From NCBI RefSeq assembly GCF_008039875.1, contig NZ_VRUU01000004.1, positions 62,001 through 126,000 on the forward strand: a stretch of DNA of 64,000 nucleotides. Reading direction: 5' to 3'. The translations under genes were made by a program, and so were the position numbers. The notes beneath the pieces were generated by a model. That model saw only the letters and a program-made list of their open reading frames with translations, was not told the DNA's origin and did not search any database. This document shows positions 43,424 through 52,097 of this stretch, in pieces. Position 1 is the first letter of the stretch. Every line of letters starts with the position of its first letter. Source of the stretch: Methylobacterium sp. WL119 (GTDB lineage: Bacteria; Pseudomonadota; Alphaproteobacteria; Rhizobiales; Beijerinckiaceae).

Positions 43424-43837
43424 TCAACCCCGCCCGGTGCCCTCCGGCACGGCCTCGATGATCACGAAAGCTTGTGCCATCGGCGGGTCGTCGGTGAGGG
43501 TGACGTGCAACCGCGCCGCGTGCCCGGCCGGCAGCATCGCGGCCAGCCGGTCCAGGGCTCCGCCGGTGAGATGCAGCGTCGGCTGCCCGCCGGGCAGGTT
43601 CACGACCTCCATGTCGCGCCAGAACACCCCGTGCGCGAGGCCGGTGCCGAGCGCCTTGGCGCAGGCCTCCTTGGCGGCGAAGCGCCTTGCGTAGGACGGC
43701 GCGCGGGCCGCCTTGCGGTCGCACCGGGCCCGCTCGCCGTCGGTGAACACCCGGTGCGTGAAGCGCTCGCCGAAGCGCGCGAGCGAGCGCTCGATCCGGC
43801 GGATGTCGCAGAGGTCGGAGCCGATCCCGAGGATCAT
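43424..43837 (-). CDS. acpS: Holo-[acyl-carrier-protein] synthase
   Basis: A 137-residue enzyme transferring phosphopantetheine from CoA to acyl carrier protein. The Mg-binding motif [13 protein letters not shown] and the [13 protein letters not shown] motif are intact. The start overlaps the pdxJ stop as ATGA. Cytoplasmic. Confidence 0.95.
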   Translation of the reverse strand: MILGIGSDLCDIRRIERSLARFGERFTHRVFTDGERARCDRKAARAPSYARRFAAKEACAKALGTGLAHGVFWRDMEVVNLPGGQPTLHLTGGALDRLAAMLPAGHAARLHVTLTDDPPMAQAFVIIEAVPEGTGRG

Positions 43838-44595
43838 CGGCCCCGGCTCCCCGCCCGGGCCGCCTCCATCGCCGCGCGCATGTCGCGGATCGCCCGGGGC
43901 AGCCCGACGAAGATCGCGTCGGCGATGAGCGCGTGGCCGATGTTGAGCTCGCGGATCTCCGGGATCCGCGCGATCGGCCCGACGCTGTCGGTGGTCAGCC
44001 CGTGGCCGGCATGGATCTCCAGCCCGAGCCCCTGCCCGTGCTCGGCGGCACGGACGATCCGGGCGAGCTCGTGCGCGGTCGCGGCCGCATCGCCCGCGAC
44101 CGTGGCCTCGCAGTAGCTGCCGGTATGAAGCTCCACGACCGGCGCGCCGAGCGCGTGGGCCGCCTCCATCACCGCCGCGTCCGGCTCGACGAACAGCGAC
44201 ACCCGGATGCCGGCCTCGGCCAGCGCGCGGATGCGAGGCGCGAGGTGATCGTGCCCGCCGACGATGTCGAGGCCGCCCTCCGTGGTGCGCTCCTCGCGCT
44301 TCTCGGGGACGAGGCAGGCGGCATGCGGCTTCAGCGTGCGGGCGAGCGCCACCATCTCGTCGGTGGCTGCCATCTCGAAGTTGAGCGGCACGGTCAACGT
44401 CCGGGCGAGCGCGGCCATGTCGGCGTCGCGGATGTGCCGCCGGTCCTCGCGCAGGTGGGCCGTGATCCCGTCGGCACCGGCCTCCACCGCCAGCAGCGCC
44501 GCCCGCACCGGGTCGGGATAGCTGCCGCCGCGGGCGTTCCGGACGGTGGCGACGTGGTCGATGTTCACGCCGAGGCGGAGAGGATGTGCCGACAT
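43834..44595 (-). CDS. pdxJ: Pyridoxine 5'-phosphate synthase
   Basis: A 253-residue TIM-barrel enzyme forming the pyridoxal phosphate ring. The signature [23 protein letters not shown] is at the N-terminus and [11 protein letters not shown] follows. First gene of the pdxJ-acpS-lepB-rnc-era group; its promoter must lie in 44596-44760. Confidence 0.96.
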   Translation of the reverse strand: MSAHPLRLGVNIDHVATVRNARGGSYPDPVRAALLAVEAGADGITAHLREDRRHIRDADMAALARTLTVPLNFEMAATDEMVALARTLKPHAACLVPEKREERTTEGGLDIVGGHDHLAPRIRALAEAGIRVSLFVEPDAAVMEAAHALGAPVVELHTGSYCEATVAGDAAATAHELARIVRAAEHGQGLGLEIHAGHGLTTDSVGPIARIPEIRELNIGHALIADAIFVGLPRAIRDMRAAMEAARAGSRGR

Positions 44596-44764
44596 GCGCC
44601 GATCTTTTCGCGTGGCTTCGAGGTGATCGCGTCGTGCTTAGCCCAGATCGGGCCGCCCTGGCGCCTCGCCGCCGCGAGAAATCGCCCGACCCGTGCTGTT
44701 TCGAAGGCGACGCGCCGCGGGTCGGATGGTCGCGGCCTCCTGCGAAGGGCCCTCGAACGCGGAA

Positions 44765-44788
44765 AGGCCGGGCACGACGGCCCGGCCT
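44765..44788 (-). terminator. Terminator of the small secreted protein gene
   Basis: AGGCCGGGC and GCCCGGCCT form a 9-bp stem with a 6-base loop. On the minus strand it is followed by TTTCC, 40 bases after the stop of the gene at 44828-45091. Confidence 0.6.
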
Positions 44789-44827
44789 CCCTTCGACGAA
44801 GCCCGAAGGCTCGTCCGTCGTTGGTGC

Positions 44828-45091
44828 TCAGCGGACCGGGTTGGCGCCGGCGTTGCCCGGAACCGTGCGGGCGCCGTCCTCGCGGCCGGCCGGCATCGCG
44901 TTGGCGGCGCCCGGAGCGGTGCCGGTTGTGGCCGGCATGTCGCCCCGCATCGTGCCGCCCTTCTCCATCGTCTTCTCGGACGGGCTCTTCACGCTGCCGG
45001 GATTGTTCATGTTGCCGGTCGCGGACTGCGCGAACGCCGCACCCGAGAGTGCGAGCACGAGCGCCGTGGCGGAGATGAGTGTCTTACGCAT
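44828..45091 (-). CDS. Small secreted hypothetical protein
   Basis: An 87-residue protein with a clear signal peptide ([21 protein letters not shown], cleavage before QS). The mature part has about 66 residues, is rich in Gly, Met, Asn and Pro ([21 protein letters not shown]), and is probably disordered. It has no recognised domain and no Cys. ATG 45091 is chosen because it begins the signal peptide. It stands alone between pdxJ and rpsF. A role in the periplasm or envelope stress is only a guess. Confidence 0.7.
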   Translation of the reverse strand: MRKTLISATALVLALSGAAFAQSATGNMNNPGSVKSPSEKTMEKGGTMRGDMPATTGTAPGAANAMPAGREDGARTVPGNAGANPVR

Positions 45092-45316
45092 GGGACGGAT
45101 CCTTCGTGTGGTCGGTGTGGGAGGAGGAACGTCGCGGCCCGGGGATGGTTCGGAGAAACTTCGCGCGGCCGACCTCCCGGTGCGTGCGAGCCGCGCCCAG
45201 GGGCCTGGTCCCGTTGCGCTTTCCGGGGAACGGAAATCGTCGCCGCCCTCCGGAAGCGCGTCGCGGCATTCGATCGCCGGCACGCAGGCGACGGGACGGC
45301 CCGACGTGCCCGGCCG

Positions 45317-45352
45317 TGCGATTCAGACTTGCGATTCAGCCTTGCGATTTTC
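45317..45352. repeat. 13-bp tandem repeat (2.6 copies)
   Basis: TGCGATTCAGACT, TGCGATTCAGCCT and a partial TGCGATT occur in direct succession about 265 bases before rpsF. Function unknown. Confidence 0.7.
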
Positions 45353-45586
45353 CCCGAAACCGACTATCCGCCGCCACTCGCGTTCGCTCCGGCTGGGGGC
45401 TGAACGGACGGTGCCGTTCGCGGCACAGGCTTTTTTCCGCGTCGCCTGGCGACGATCGAACGAGCCGTCGTCCCGTGTCTCCGCCTTCGATCAACCGCTC
45501 GGGCCCGTTGAAACGGCTCGGAGGGCTTGGCGCCGGGCGATCTCGCGAACCGAACCGGCCCGGAACTCATCGTGCATCTGCATGTC

Positions 45587-45613
45587 CGGGCCTCATTCAA
45601 GCTGAAGGGCCCG
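45587..45613 (+). promoter_or_regulatory. Hairpin covering the rpsF ribosome-binding site
   Basis: CGGGCC (45587-45592) pairs with GGCCCG (45608-45613), ending 2 bases before the rpsF ATG and including part of the GAAGGG Shine-Dalgarno. S6:S18 leader autoregulation is known in other bacteria; whether this is an example is inference. Confidence 0.35.
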
Positions 45614-45615
45614 TA

Positions 45616-46086
45616 ATGCCTCTCTACGAGCACGTATTCCTGGCACGCCAGGACGTGACGTCCCAGCAGGTCGAGACGATGATCGAGACCTACAAGGGCG
45701 TCATCGAACAGAACGGCGGACGTTTCGAGAAGATCGAGATGTGGGGCGTCAAGTCCCTCGCCTACCGGATCAAGAAGAACCGCAAGGCGCACTTCACCCT
45801 GCTCAACATCGACGCCCCCCCGGCCGCCATGGCCGAGATGGAGCGCCAGATGCAGATCTCGGAAGACGTGCTGCGCTTCATGACCATCCGCGTGGAGGAG
45901 CTCGAGCACGAGCCGTCCGCGATGATGCAGAAGCGCGACCGCGACGACCGCAAGGATCGCGAGCGCGGCCGTCGTCGCGACGACGAGGGCTTCGGTGGTG
46001 GCGGTGGCTTCGGCGGCGACCGCGACCGTGGGGATCGTGGCGACCGCGGCGACCGGCCCGAGCGCAACTTCGGCGGGGAGAACTAA
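45616..46086 (+). CDS. rpsF: 30S ribosomal protein S6
   Basis: A 156-residue S6. The core (residues 1-95) starts [21 protein letters not shown] long charged Arg/Asp/Gly tail (about 105-156) extends it beyond E. coli S6, as in many Rhizobiales-type proteins. ATG 45616 was chosen by homology. First gene of rpsF-rpsR-DUF2232-rplI. Confidence 0.96.
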   Translation: MPLYEHVFLARQDVTSQQVETMIETYKGVIEQNGGRFEKIEMWGVKSLAYRIKKNRKAHFTLLNIDAPPAAMAEMERQMQISEDVLRFMTIRVEELEHEPSAMMQKRDRDDRKDRERGRRRDDEGFGGGGGFGGDRDRGDRGDRGDRPERNFGGEN

Positions 46087-46089
46087 GCC

Positions 46090-46356
46090 ATGGCATTCGG
46101 TGCAAGTGCTGGTGGAGCCGCCGGCGGCGGTGGCCGTCGTCCGTTCTTCCGTCGTCGCAAGACCTGCCCCTTCTCCGGCGCCAACGCGCCGAAGATCGAC
46201 TACAAGGACGTGAAGCTGCTGTCCCGCTACGTCTCGGAGCGCGGCAAGATCGTCCCGTCCCGCATCACCGCGGTCTCGGCCAAGAAGCAGCGCGAGCTCG
46301 CCCAGGCGATCAAGCGCTCGCGCTTCCTCGGCCTGCTCCCCTACGTCATCAAGTAG
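46090..46356 (+). CDS. rpsR: 30S ribosomal protein S18
   Basis: An 88-residue basic protein with a Gly-rich N-terminus and the S18 core [26 protein letters not shown]. It begins 3 bases after rpsF and binds S6 in the 30S platform. An imperfect hairpin around GCCCTGG/CCAGGG follows at about 46374-46395. Confidence 0.97.
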   Translation: MAFGASAGGAAGGGGRRPFFRRRKTCPFSGANAPKIDYKDVKLLSRYVSERGKIVPSRITAVSAKKQRELAQAIKRSRFLGLLPYVIK

Positions 46357-46495
46357 GCTCTTCGGAAACCTGCCGGCCCTGGTCCGCCAGGGTCGGCCAC
46401 CATCCTTCGGGCGACGGTCTCCGCCGCCCGATCGTTGGGGCGCCTCGCCTCTAACCCCGCCCGCACTCCTGCGCGGCGGCGGGACAGCGGATCTC

Positions 46496-47548
46496 ATGGT
46501 TCAGAACCTCGGCATCGGCATCGGCGCGGGCCTCGTCTCGGCACTCCTGTTCGGGATGCTGCTGAAGGCCACCCCGCTCGCGGTCGTCCTCTACCTCTTG
46601 GCACCCCTGCCGATCCTCATCGTGGGACTCGGCTGGAATTCCCGCGCCGCGCTCGCGGCGGCGGCTTCCGGCAGCCTCGCGCTCGCCCTCGTCGTCTCCC
46701 CCTATCTCGGCCTCGGATTCGCCGCCTACCTCGCCGTGCCGGCGTGGTGGCTCGCCTATCTCGCCCTGCTCGGCCGGCCGAACGCCGACGGCAGCCTCGA
46801 ATGGTATCCGACAGGCCGCCTCCTCGGCTGGACCGGCGCGACCGCGGCGCTGGCCTTCATCGCCATCGCCGTCCTGTCCGCACCGAGCCACGAGGCGTTC
46901 GAGGGACAGCTGAAGAGCCTGGCCGGCACCATCGTCCGCGCCCAGATGCGTGGCCTGCCGAGCGCGCCGGCCAAGCCCGATGCCGCCCGCCCGGACGCCG
47001 GCGAGCCCGTCGCTGACAAGCCCGTCGGCGAAAAGCCGGCGCCCCCCGAAAAGCCCAGCGACGCGGCCGATGCCGCGCCTGCGGGATCCGAGGCGCACGA
47101 CGACCTGGTCGATGCGCTGGCGCGCACCGTGCCGGCCTTCGCCGCCAACGGGCTCGCCCTGCTCCTGACCTTCTACCTCTGGGCCTCCGCCCGCATCGTC
47201 CAGCTCTCGGGCCGCCTGCCGCGGCCGTGGCCGGACATCCCGTCGACCGTGATGCCGCGCGCCATGCTCGGGCTGCTCGGCCTCGCCGTGATCCTCGCCT
47301 TCGCGCCGGGCTACGCGGGCGTGCTCGGCACGGCCCTGGTCGGCTCGGTGAGCGCGGTCTTCGCGCTGCAGGGGCTCGCCGCCTTCCACGACCGCAGCCG
47401 CGGCCGGCCGGCGCGCGGCATGATGCTGTTCGGTCTCTACCTGATCCTGTTCTTCACGCAGGGCATCGCCCTGATCGTGCTCACCCTGTTCGGCCTCGCC
47501 GACACCGCGCTCAACCGGCGCCGTCGCCCCGACGGCGCGACCCCTTGA
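46496..47548 (+). CDS. DUF2232 family membrane protein
   Basis: A 350-residue inner-membrane protein with about eight helices. A cytoplasmic or periplasmic Pro/Ala/Lys-rich insert (about 155-205, PAKPDAARPDAGEPVADKP) splits two helical bundles. DUF2232 proteins are regularly encoded between rpsR and rplI in alphaproteobacteria; their function is unknown. ATG 46496 starts MVQNLGIGIGAGLVSALLFG. Confidence 0.85.
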   Translation: MVQNLGIGIGAGLVSALLFGMLLKATPLAVVLYLLAPLPILIVGLGWNSRAALAAAASGSLALALVVSPYLGLGFAAYLAVPAWWLAYLALLGRPNADGSLEWYPTGRLLGWTGATAALAFIAIAVLSAPSHEAFEGQLKSLAGTIVRAQMRGLPSAPAKPDAARPDAGEPVADKPVGEKPAPPEKPSDAADAAPAGSEAHDDLVDALARTVPAFAANGLALLLTFYLWASARIVQLSGRLPRPWPDIPSTVMPRAMLGLLGLAVILAFAPGYAGVLGTALVGSVSAVFALQGLAAFHDRSRGRPARGMMLFGLYLILFFTQGIALIVLTLFGLADTALNRRRRPDGATP

Positions 47549-47598
47549 GACCCCGGCCGGCCCTCATCGGCGGCCTTACCTGAAGAAGGACGAAGACC

Positions 47599-48171
47599 AT
47601 GGAAGTGATCCTGCTGGAGCGCGTCGCCAAGCTCGGCCAGATGGGCGAGACCGTGAACGTCAAGCCGGGCTTCGCCCGCAACTTCCTCCTCGCCCGCGGC
47701 AAGGCGCTGCGCGCGACGGAAGGCAACAAGAAGCACTTCGAGACCCAGCGCGCGCAGCTCGAGGCGAAGAACCTCGACCGCAAGAAGGACGCCGAGGCGG
47801 TCGCCGAGAAGCTCGACGGCCAGACCTTCGTGCTCATCCGCCAGTCGGGCGAGTCGGGCGTGCTCTACGGCTCGGTCTCGACCCGCGACCTCGCCGAGGT
47901 CGTGACCAAGGAGGGCTTCACCGTCGAGCGCGGCCAGTTCACCCTGAACCAGCCGATCAAGACGCTCGGCCTGCACGTGATCCCGGTGGTGCTCCACCCC
48001 GAGGTCGACGTGAAGGTCACCGTCAACGTCGCCCGCAGCCCGGAAGAGGCCGAGCGTCAGGCCCGCGGCGAGTCGGTCACCGAGCGCGAGGCATTCAACC
48101 TCGACGACCTCGGCCTGGAGGTCGGCATGGCGCTGGCCGAAGCCGGCGAAGGCGCCGACGACCGCGGCTGA
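47599..48171 (+). CDS. rplI: 50S ribosomal protein L9
   Basis: A 190-residue L9 with the N-terminal signature [31 protein letters not shown], the long connecting helix and the C-terminal domain. A tail of about 40 residues ([20 protein letters not shown]) makes it longer than E. coli L9. GAAGAAGGA precedes the ATG. Confidence 0.96.
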   Translation: MEVILLERVAKLGQMGETVNVKPGFARNFLLARGKALRATEGNKKHFETQRAQLEAKNLDRKKDAEAVAEKLDGQTFVLIRQSGESGVLYGSVSTRDLAEVVTKEGFTVERGQFTLNQPIKTLGLHVIPVVLHPEVDVKVTVNVARSPEEAERQARGESVTEREAFNLDDLGLEVGMALAEAGEGADDRG

Positions 48172-48185
48172 TCGCATCGCCCTGC

Positions 48186-48206
48186 CCCCTCCCCACGCGG
48201 GAGGGG
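48186..48206 (+). repeat. Palindromic element after rplI
   Basis: CCCCTCCC and GGGAGGGG form an 8-bp stem with a 5-base loop, 15 bases after rplI. No T tract. Same style as the elements at 6429 and 13683; may act as a 3'-end stabiliser or weak terminator. Confidence 0.5.
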
Positions 48207-48443
48207 CGGGCTGTGAATGGCGGTGACAGCGGGGAAGGCGGCCCGGGAGGGTTGACGCGTTCCTCGTTTGTTCCAAGATGGGCGCCCGTTCCTCGCACCG
48301 AGGGGCGGGCGTCCTCGCGTTCCGGGCACGGTGACGCGGACGCCGGCGGCTAAGCATCGGTCAACCCGACTGGTGCCATGGTCGTCGGATCATGTCTGGG
48401 ATGCGGCGCCGGCCCGGCCCGCATCGATTCGGAGCGACCGCCG

Positions 48444-49931
48444 ATGGCCCTGCCCAATGCCCTAGCGGCCAAGCTCGAAGCCGTGCAGGCGGAGTACCGC
48501 GTCGCGCCGCACAACATCGACGCGGAGCAGGCGCTGCTCGGCGCGATGCTGGTGAACAACGACGCCTACTACCGCGTCTCGGACTTCCTGCTGCCCGAGC
48601 ACTTCATGGAGGACGCCCACCAGCAGATCTTCCAGGTGGCGACCTCGCTGATCAAGGCGGGCAAGCTCGCGACCCCGATCACCCTGAAGACCTATCTCGG
48701 CGACGCCGACTTCGGCGGCCAGACGGTGATGCAGTACCTCGCGCGGCTGGCGGCGGACGCCACCACCGTCATCAACGCCGGCGAGTACGGCCGCACGATC
48801 TACGACCTCGCGATCCGCCGTCGGCTGATCACCATCGGCGAGGACCTCGTCAACGGCGCCTACGAGGCCCCGGTCGAGCAGGCCCCGCGCGACCAGATCG
48901 AGGACACCGAGCGCCGGCTCTACGAGCTCGCCGAGGCCGGCAAGTACAGTGGCGGCTTCCAGAAGTTCTCGGACGCGCTCACCGCCGCCGTCGACATGGC
49001 GGCCAAGGCGTATCAGCGCGAGGGCAAGCTCTCGGGGCTGGCCACGGGGCTCTCCGACCTCGACGCCAAGATGGGCGGCCTGCAATCCTCGGACCTGATC
49101 ATCCTCGCCGGCCGCCCGGCCATGGGCAAGACCTCGCTCGTCACCAACATCGCCTTCAACATCGCGAAGGCCTACCAGGGCGAGAAGCAGGCCGACGGCA
49201 CGATCAAGACCAAGAACGGCGGCATCGTCGGGTTCTTCTCGCTCGAGATGTCGGCCGAGCAGCTCGCCACCCGCATCATCGCCGAGCAGTCGGGCGTGCC
49301 CTCCTACAAGATCCGCCGCGGCGACATCCGGCCGGAGGACTTCTACAAGATCACCGACGCAGCCCGCGACATGCAGACGATCCCGTTCTACATCGACCAA
49401 TCGGGCGGCATCTCGATCGCGCAGCTCGCCGCCCGCGCCCGGCGCCTCAAGCGCCAGAAGGGCCTCGACGTGCTGATCGTCGACTACCTCCAGCTGCTGG
49501 CGGGCTCGGGCAAGCGCTCGGACAACCGCGTGCAGGAGATGACCGAGATCACCACCGGCATGAAGGCGCTGGCCAAGGAGCTCTCGGTTCCGATCATCGC
49601 CCTGTCGCAGCTGTCGCGTCAGGTCGAGAACCGCGACGACAAGCGCCCGCAGCTCTCGGACCTGCGCGAATCGGGCTCGATCGAGCAGGACGCCGACGTG
49701 GTGATGTTCGTGTTCCGCGAGGAATACTACGTCAACAACAAGAAGCCCCGCGAGGGGACGGAGGAGTTCTTCGCCTGGGAGGCGGAGATGAACCGCGTCC
49801 ACGGAAAGGCCGAGGTGATCCTCGGCAAGCAGCGCCACGGCCCGACCGGCACGGTGGAGCTGCAGTTCGACGCCAACATCACCCGGTTCTCGAACCTCGC
49901 GCAGAGCGACCGGCTGCCCGAGCAGATGTGA
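48444..49931 (+). CDS. dnaB: Replicative DNA helicase DnaB
   Basis: A 495-residue hexameric fork helicase. The N-terminal primase-interacting domain (about 10-115, PHNIDAEQALLGAMLVNNDAYY) is followed by a RecA-like domain with Walker A ILAGRPAMGKTSLV near 223 and Walker B VLIVDYLQLL; the LSRQVENRDDKRPQLSDLRESGSIEQDAD segment is conserved. No intein is present. ATG 48444 has GGAG 9 bases upstream; the frame extending to 48378 is rejected. Confidence 0.97.
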   Translation: MALPNALAAKLEAVQAEYRVAPHNIDAEQALLGAMLVNNDAYYRVSDFLLPEHFMEDAHQQIFQVATSLIKAGKLATPITLKTYLGDADFGGQTVMQYLARLAADATTVINAGEYGRTIYDLAIRRRLITIGEDLVNGAYEAPVEQAPRDQIEDTERRLYELAEAGKYSGGFQKFSDALTAAVDMAAKAYQREGKLSGLATGLSDLDAKMGGLQSSDLIILAGRPAMGKTSLVTNIAFNIAKAYQGEKQADGTIKTKNGGIVGFFSLEMSAEQLATRIIAEQSGVPSYKIRRGDIRPEDFYKITDAARDMQTIPFYIDQSGGISIAQLAARARRLKRQKGLDVLIVDYLQLLAGSGKRSDNRVQEMTEITTGMKALAKELSVPIIALSQLSRQVENRDDKRPQLSDLRESGSIEQDADVVMFVFREEYYVNNKKPREGTEEFFAWEAEMNRVHGKAEVILGKQRHGPTGTVELQFDANITRFSNLAQSDRLPEQM

Positions 49932-49965
49932 TAGGGTGTGACTGCGCGAATGCAGGAGGACGACC

Positions 49966-50448
49966 GTGGCGGCGCCGAGACGCGTGGAGAGCTCGAGATC
50001 CGGAGCGGCTTACGAGGCCGACGTTGCGGCATGGTCGCTGGAGCAGGCCGCGCATCTGCGCGCGCGCGCTTGGGATCGCCTCGACCTCGCGCATCTCGCA
50101 GATGAGATCGAAGCCTTGTCCCGCACGGAACATCATGCCCTGACGAGCGCTCTGCACGTGATCCTGCTACACCTGCTGAAGTGGGATCACCAGCCCCAGC
50201 GGCGCACGCGTGGTTGGGCCATCTCGATCAAGACGCAGCGCCTCTCGGTCGCTGAACGGATCGAGGACAGCCCGAGCCTTGCGCCGCTGCTTCCGCAATT
50301 CCTGGCTCGTGCCTATCGCCGGGCCCGGATCGAGGCCGCCGGCGAGACCGGCCTCGACGAGTCGGCCTTCCCCGTCGCGTGCCCCTATTCTTACGAAACG
50401 ATCATGACGCGTCCGATCCCCTGGCCGCCCGAGCCCGAGGCCACTTAG
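49966..50448 (+). CDS. DUF29 family protein
   Basis: A 160-residue DUF29 protein: AYEADVAAWSLEQAAHLRAR, LDLAHLADEIEALSRTEHHAL, LLHLLKWDHQPQRR and a C-terminal CPYSYETIM. Helical, cytoplasmic, function unknown. GTG 49966 has CAGGAGGA about 6 bases upstream, an excellent site. It follows dnaB by 34 bases and its stop is 3 bases from the convergent cupin stop. It is an insertion in the usual dnaB-alr interval. Confidence 0.85.
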   Translation: MAAPRRVESSRSGAAYEADVAAWSLEQAAHLRARAWDRLDLAHLADEIEALSRTEHHALTSALHVILLHLLKWDHQPQRRTRGWAISIKTQRLSVAERIEDSPSLAPLLPQFLARAYRRARIEAAGETGLDESAFPVACPYSYETIMTRPIPWPPEPEAT

Positions 50449-50451
50449 GCG

Positions 50452-50769
50452 TTACAGCGTCACCAGCGCGCCGGGCTGCTTCACCTCGATCTCGACGAAG
50501 GCGATCGGATGGTCCGAGCCGTTCATCACGTCGTGGCGGATGCCCGCCGGGCGGCTGTAGGCCTGCCCCGCGGCGAGCGCGGTCTCGCCGACCTGCTCGC
50601 CGTCATGGACCCGGAGCGTTCCGGCCACCAGCATCACCACGAAGTAGGGCCAGCCGTGCTCGTGCCATCCGGTCACCGCGCCGGGGGCGAAATCCCAGCG
50701 GGTGATGCGAAGCGTCGCGTCGTCCTGCTGGACGGTGGGAATCGCCGGGATCGTGCAGGCGAACGCCAT
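50452..50769 (-). CDS. Small cupin-domain protein
   Basis: A 105-residue single-domain cupin. Motif 1 is seen in GAVTGWHEHGWPYFVVMLVAG and motif 2 in AGQAYSRPAGIRHDVMNGS, giving plausible metal-binding His residues. GAGGAG lies about 7 bases before ATG 50769. The substrate is unknown. Confidence 0.8.
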   Translation of the reverse strand: MAFACTIPAIPTVQQDDATLRITRWDFAPGAVTGWHEHGWPYFVVMLVAGTLRVHDGEQVGETALAAGQAYSRPAGIRHDVMNGSDHPIAFVEIEVKQPGALVTL

Positions 50770-50810
50770 TGGCTGTCTCCTCGGAAGGCTGCGCGCGCCG
50801 CAAGCCCCGT

Positions 50811-50851
50811 GTTGCAGGTTTCGCGTTGCAGGTCCTGCGTTGCAGGCCACG
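50811..50851. repeat. 14-bp tandem repeat (3 copies) between cupin and alr
   Basis: GTTGCAGGTTTCGC, GTTGCAGGTCCTGC and GTTGCAGGCCACG follow one another, sharing GTTGCAGG. They lie in the divergent control region of the cupin and alr genes. Confidence 0.75.
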
Positions 50852-50875
50852 TGCCTTCCGGCCGCTGGCGCGGTA

Positions 50876-52051
50876 ATGGCATGCCCTGACCCGTCAGGCT
50901 GCGCGGACGGCGACGCACGCGCGGCGGAACATCGGAGCCCGACGATTTCCCGAGACAGCACCGTCGCGACCGACGCCATCGGGCACGGCGCCCGCCTCAT
51001 CGTCGATCTCGACGCCATCGCGGAGAACTGGCGCCGCCTCTCGGCAGAGGCACCGGGCCGCGCCTGCGCCGCGGTGGTGAAGGCCGACGCCTATGGCTGC
51101 GGCGCCGAGCCGGTCGCCCGGGCGCTCTGGGCGGCGGGCTGCCGCACGTTCTTCGTCGCGCATCTCGGCGAGGCCGCACGCGTGCGGGGCGCGCTGCCCG
51201 AGGCCGCGATCTACGTCCTGAACGGGCTCTCCCCCGGCTCCGCCCCGGCCTATCTGGCGATGGACCTGCGCCCCGTCCTCGGCTCGGTCGAGGAGGTGTC
51301 GGACTGGGCGGCGGCCTCGCGCGGGATGCGTGCGGCCGCGCTCCACGTCGACACCGGCATGAACCGTCTCGGGCTCGCCGTCCCGGAGGCGCTGGCGCTT
51401 GCCGGCGATCCACGGATCGGGGCCGCCGGCATCGACCTCGTGATGAGCCACCTCGTCAGCGCCGAGCTGCCCGACGAGGCGGTCAACGCCCGGCAGATCG
51501 CCGACTTCGCGACGGTGCGGGCGGCGTTTCCCGGCATTCCCGGCTCGCTCGCCAACTCGTCGGGCATCTTCCTCGACGGGGCGACGCATCACGACCTGCT
51601 GCGGCCCGGCTACGCGCTGTTCGGCGGCAACCCGACCCCCACGCGCCATGCCAACCCGATGCGGCCGGTGGTGCGGCTGGAGGCGACGATCCTGCAGATC
51701 CGGCAGGTCGCCGCCGGCGCGCAGGCCGGCTACAACGGGCGCTGGACCGCGCCCGCGCCCCGGCGCCTCGCGACGCTCTCACTCGGCTACGCCGACGGCT
51801 ATCCCCGGGCCGCGAGCGGGCACGGCCACGCGCTCGTCGCCGGCATTCCCTGCCCGATCCTCGGCCTCGTCTCCATGGACCTGATCATCCTCGACGTCAC
51901 CGAGGCGGCGGACGCCCGGCGCGGCACCGTCGCCACGCTGATCGGCGATGGGCTGGACGTCGACACGGTGGGACACGCCGCCGGCACGATCGGCTACGAG
52001 ATCCTGACGGGGCTGGGTTCTCGTTACGTTCGCACGTATATCGGGACGTGA
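50876..52051 (+). CDS. alr: Alanine racemase
   Basis: A 391-residue PLP enzyme making D-alanine for peptidoglycan. The PLP lysine lies in AAVVKADAYGCGA near residue 69, and the second catalytic region around GAQAGYNGRW and LSLGYADGYPRAAS is present. ATG 50876 gives about 32 residues before the barrel, slightly long; the frame upstream (to 50702) overlaps the cupin gene and is rejected. Part of the dnaB-alr-radA-cvpA-purF order. Confidence 0.92.
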   Translation: MACPDPSGCADGDARAAEHRSPTISRDSTVATDAIGHGARLIVDLDAIAENWRRLSAEAPGRACAAVVKADAYGCGAEPVARALWAAGCRTFFVAHLGEAARVRGALPEAAIYVLNGLSPGSAPAYLAMDLRPVLGSVEEVSDWAAASRGMRAAALHVDTGMNRLGLAVPEALALAGDPRIGAAGIDLVMSHLVSAELPDEAVNARQIADFATVRAAFPGIPGSLANSSGIFLDGATHHDLLRPGYALFGGNPTPTRHANPMRPVVRLEATILQIRQVAAGAQAGYNGRWTAPAPRRLATLSLGYADGYPRAASGHGHALVAGIPCPILGLVSMDLIILDVTEAADARRGTVATLIGDGLDVDTVGHAAGTIGYEILTGLGSRYVRTYIGT

Positions 52052-52097
52052 CGCCGTCCGCCCCGAGCGGATCCGGCCCCGAACCTGCTGCGAGCGC

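Larger units (their letters stand above)
45092..45615 (+). other. Intergenic region upstream of rpsF
   Basis: About 520 bases without a convincing gene; the in-frame extension of rpsF is Arg/Pro-rich and not coding-like. It contains a 13-base tandem repeat at 45317-45342 (TGCGATTCAGACT, TGCGATTCAGCCT) with a partial third copy, and must hold the promoter of the rpsF operon and of the secreted protein. Confidence 0.5.
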
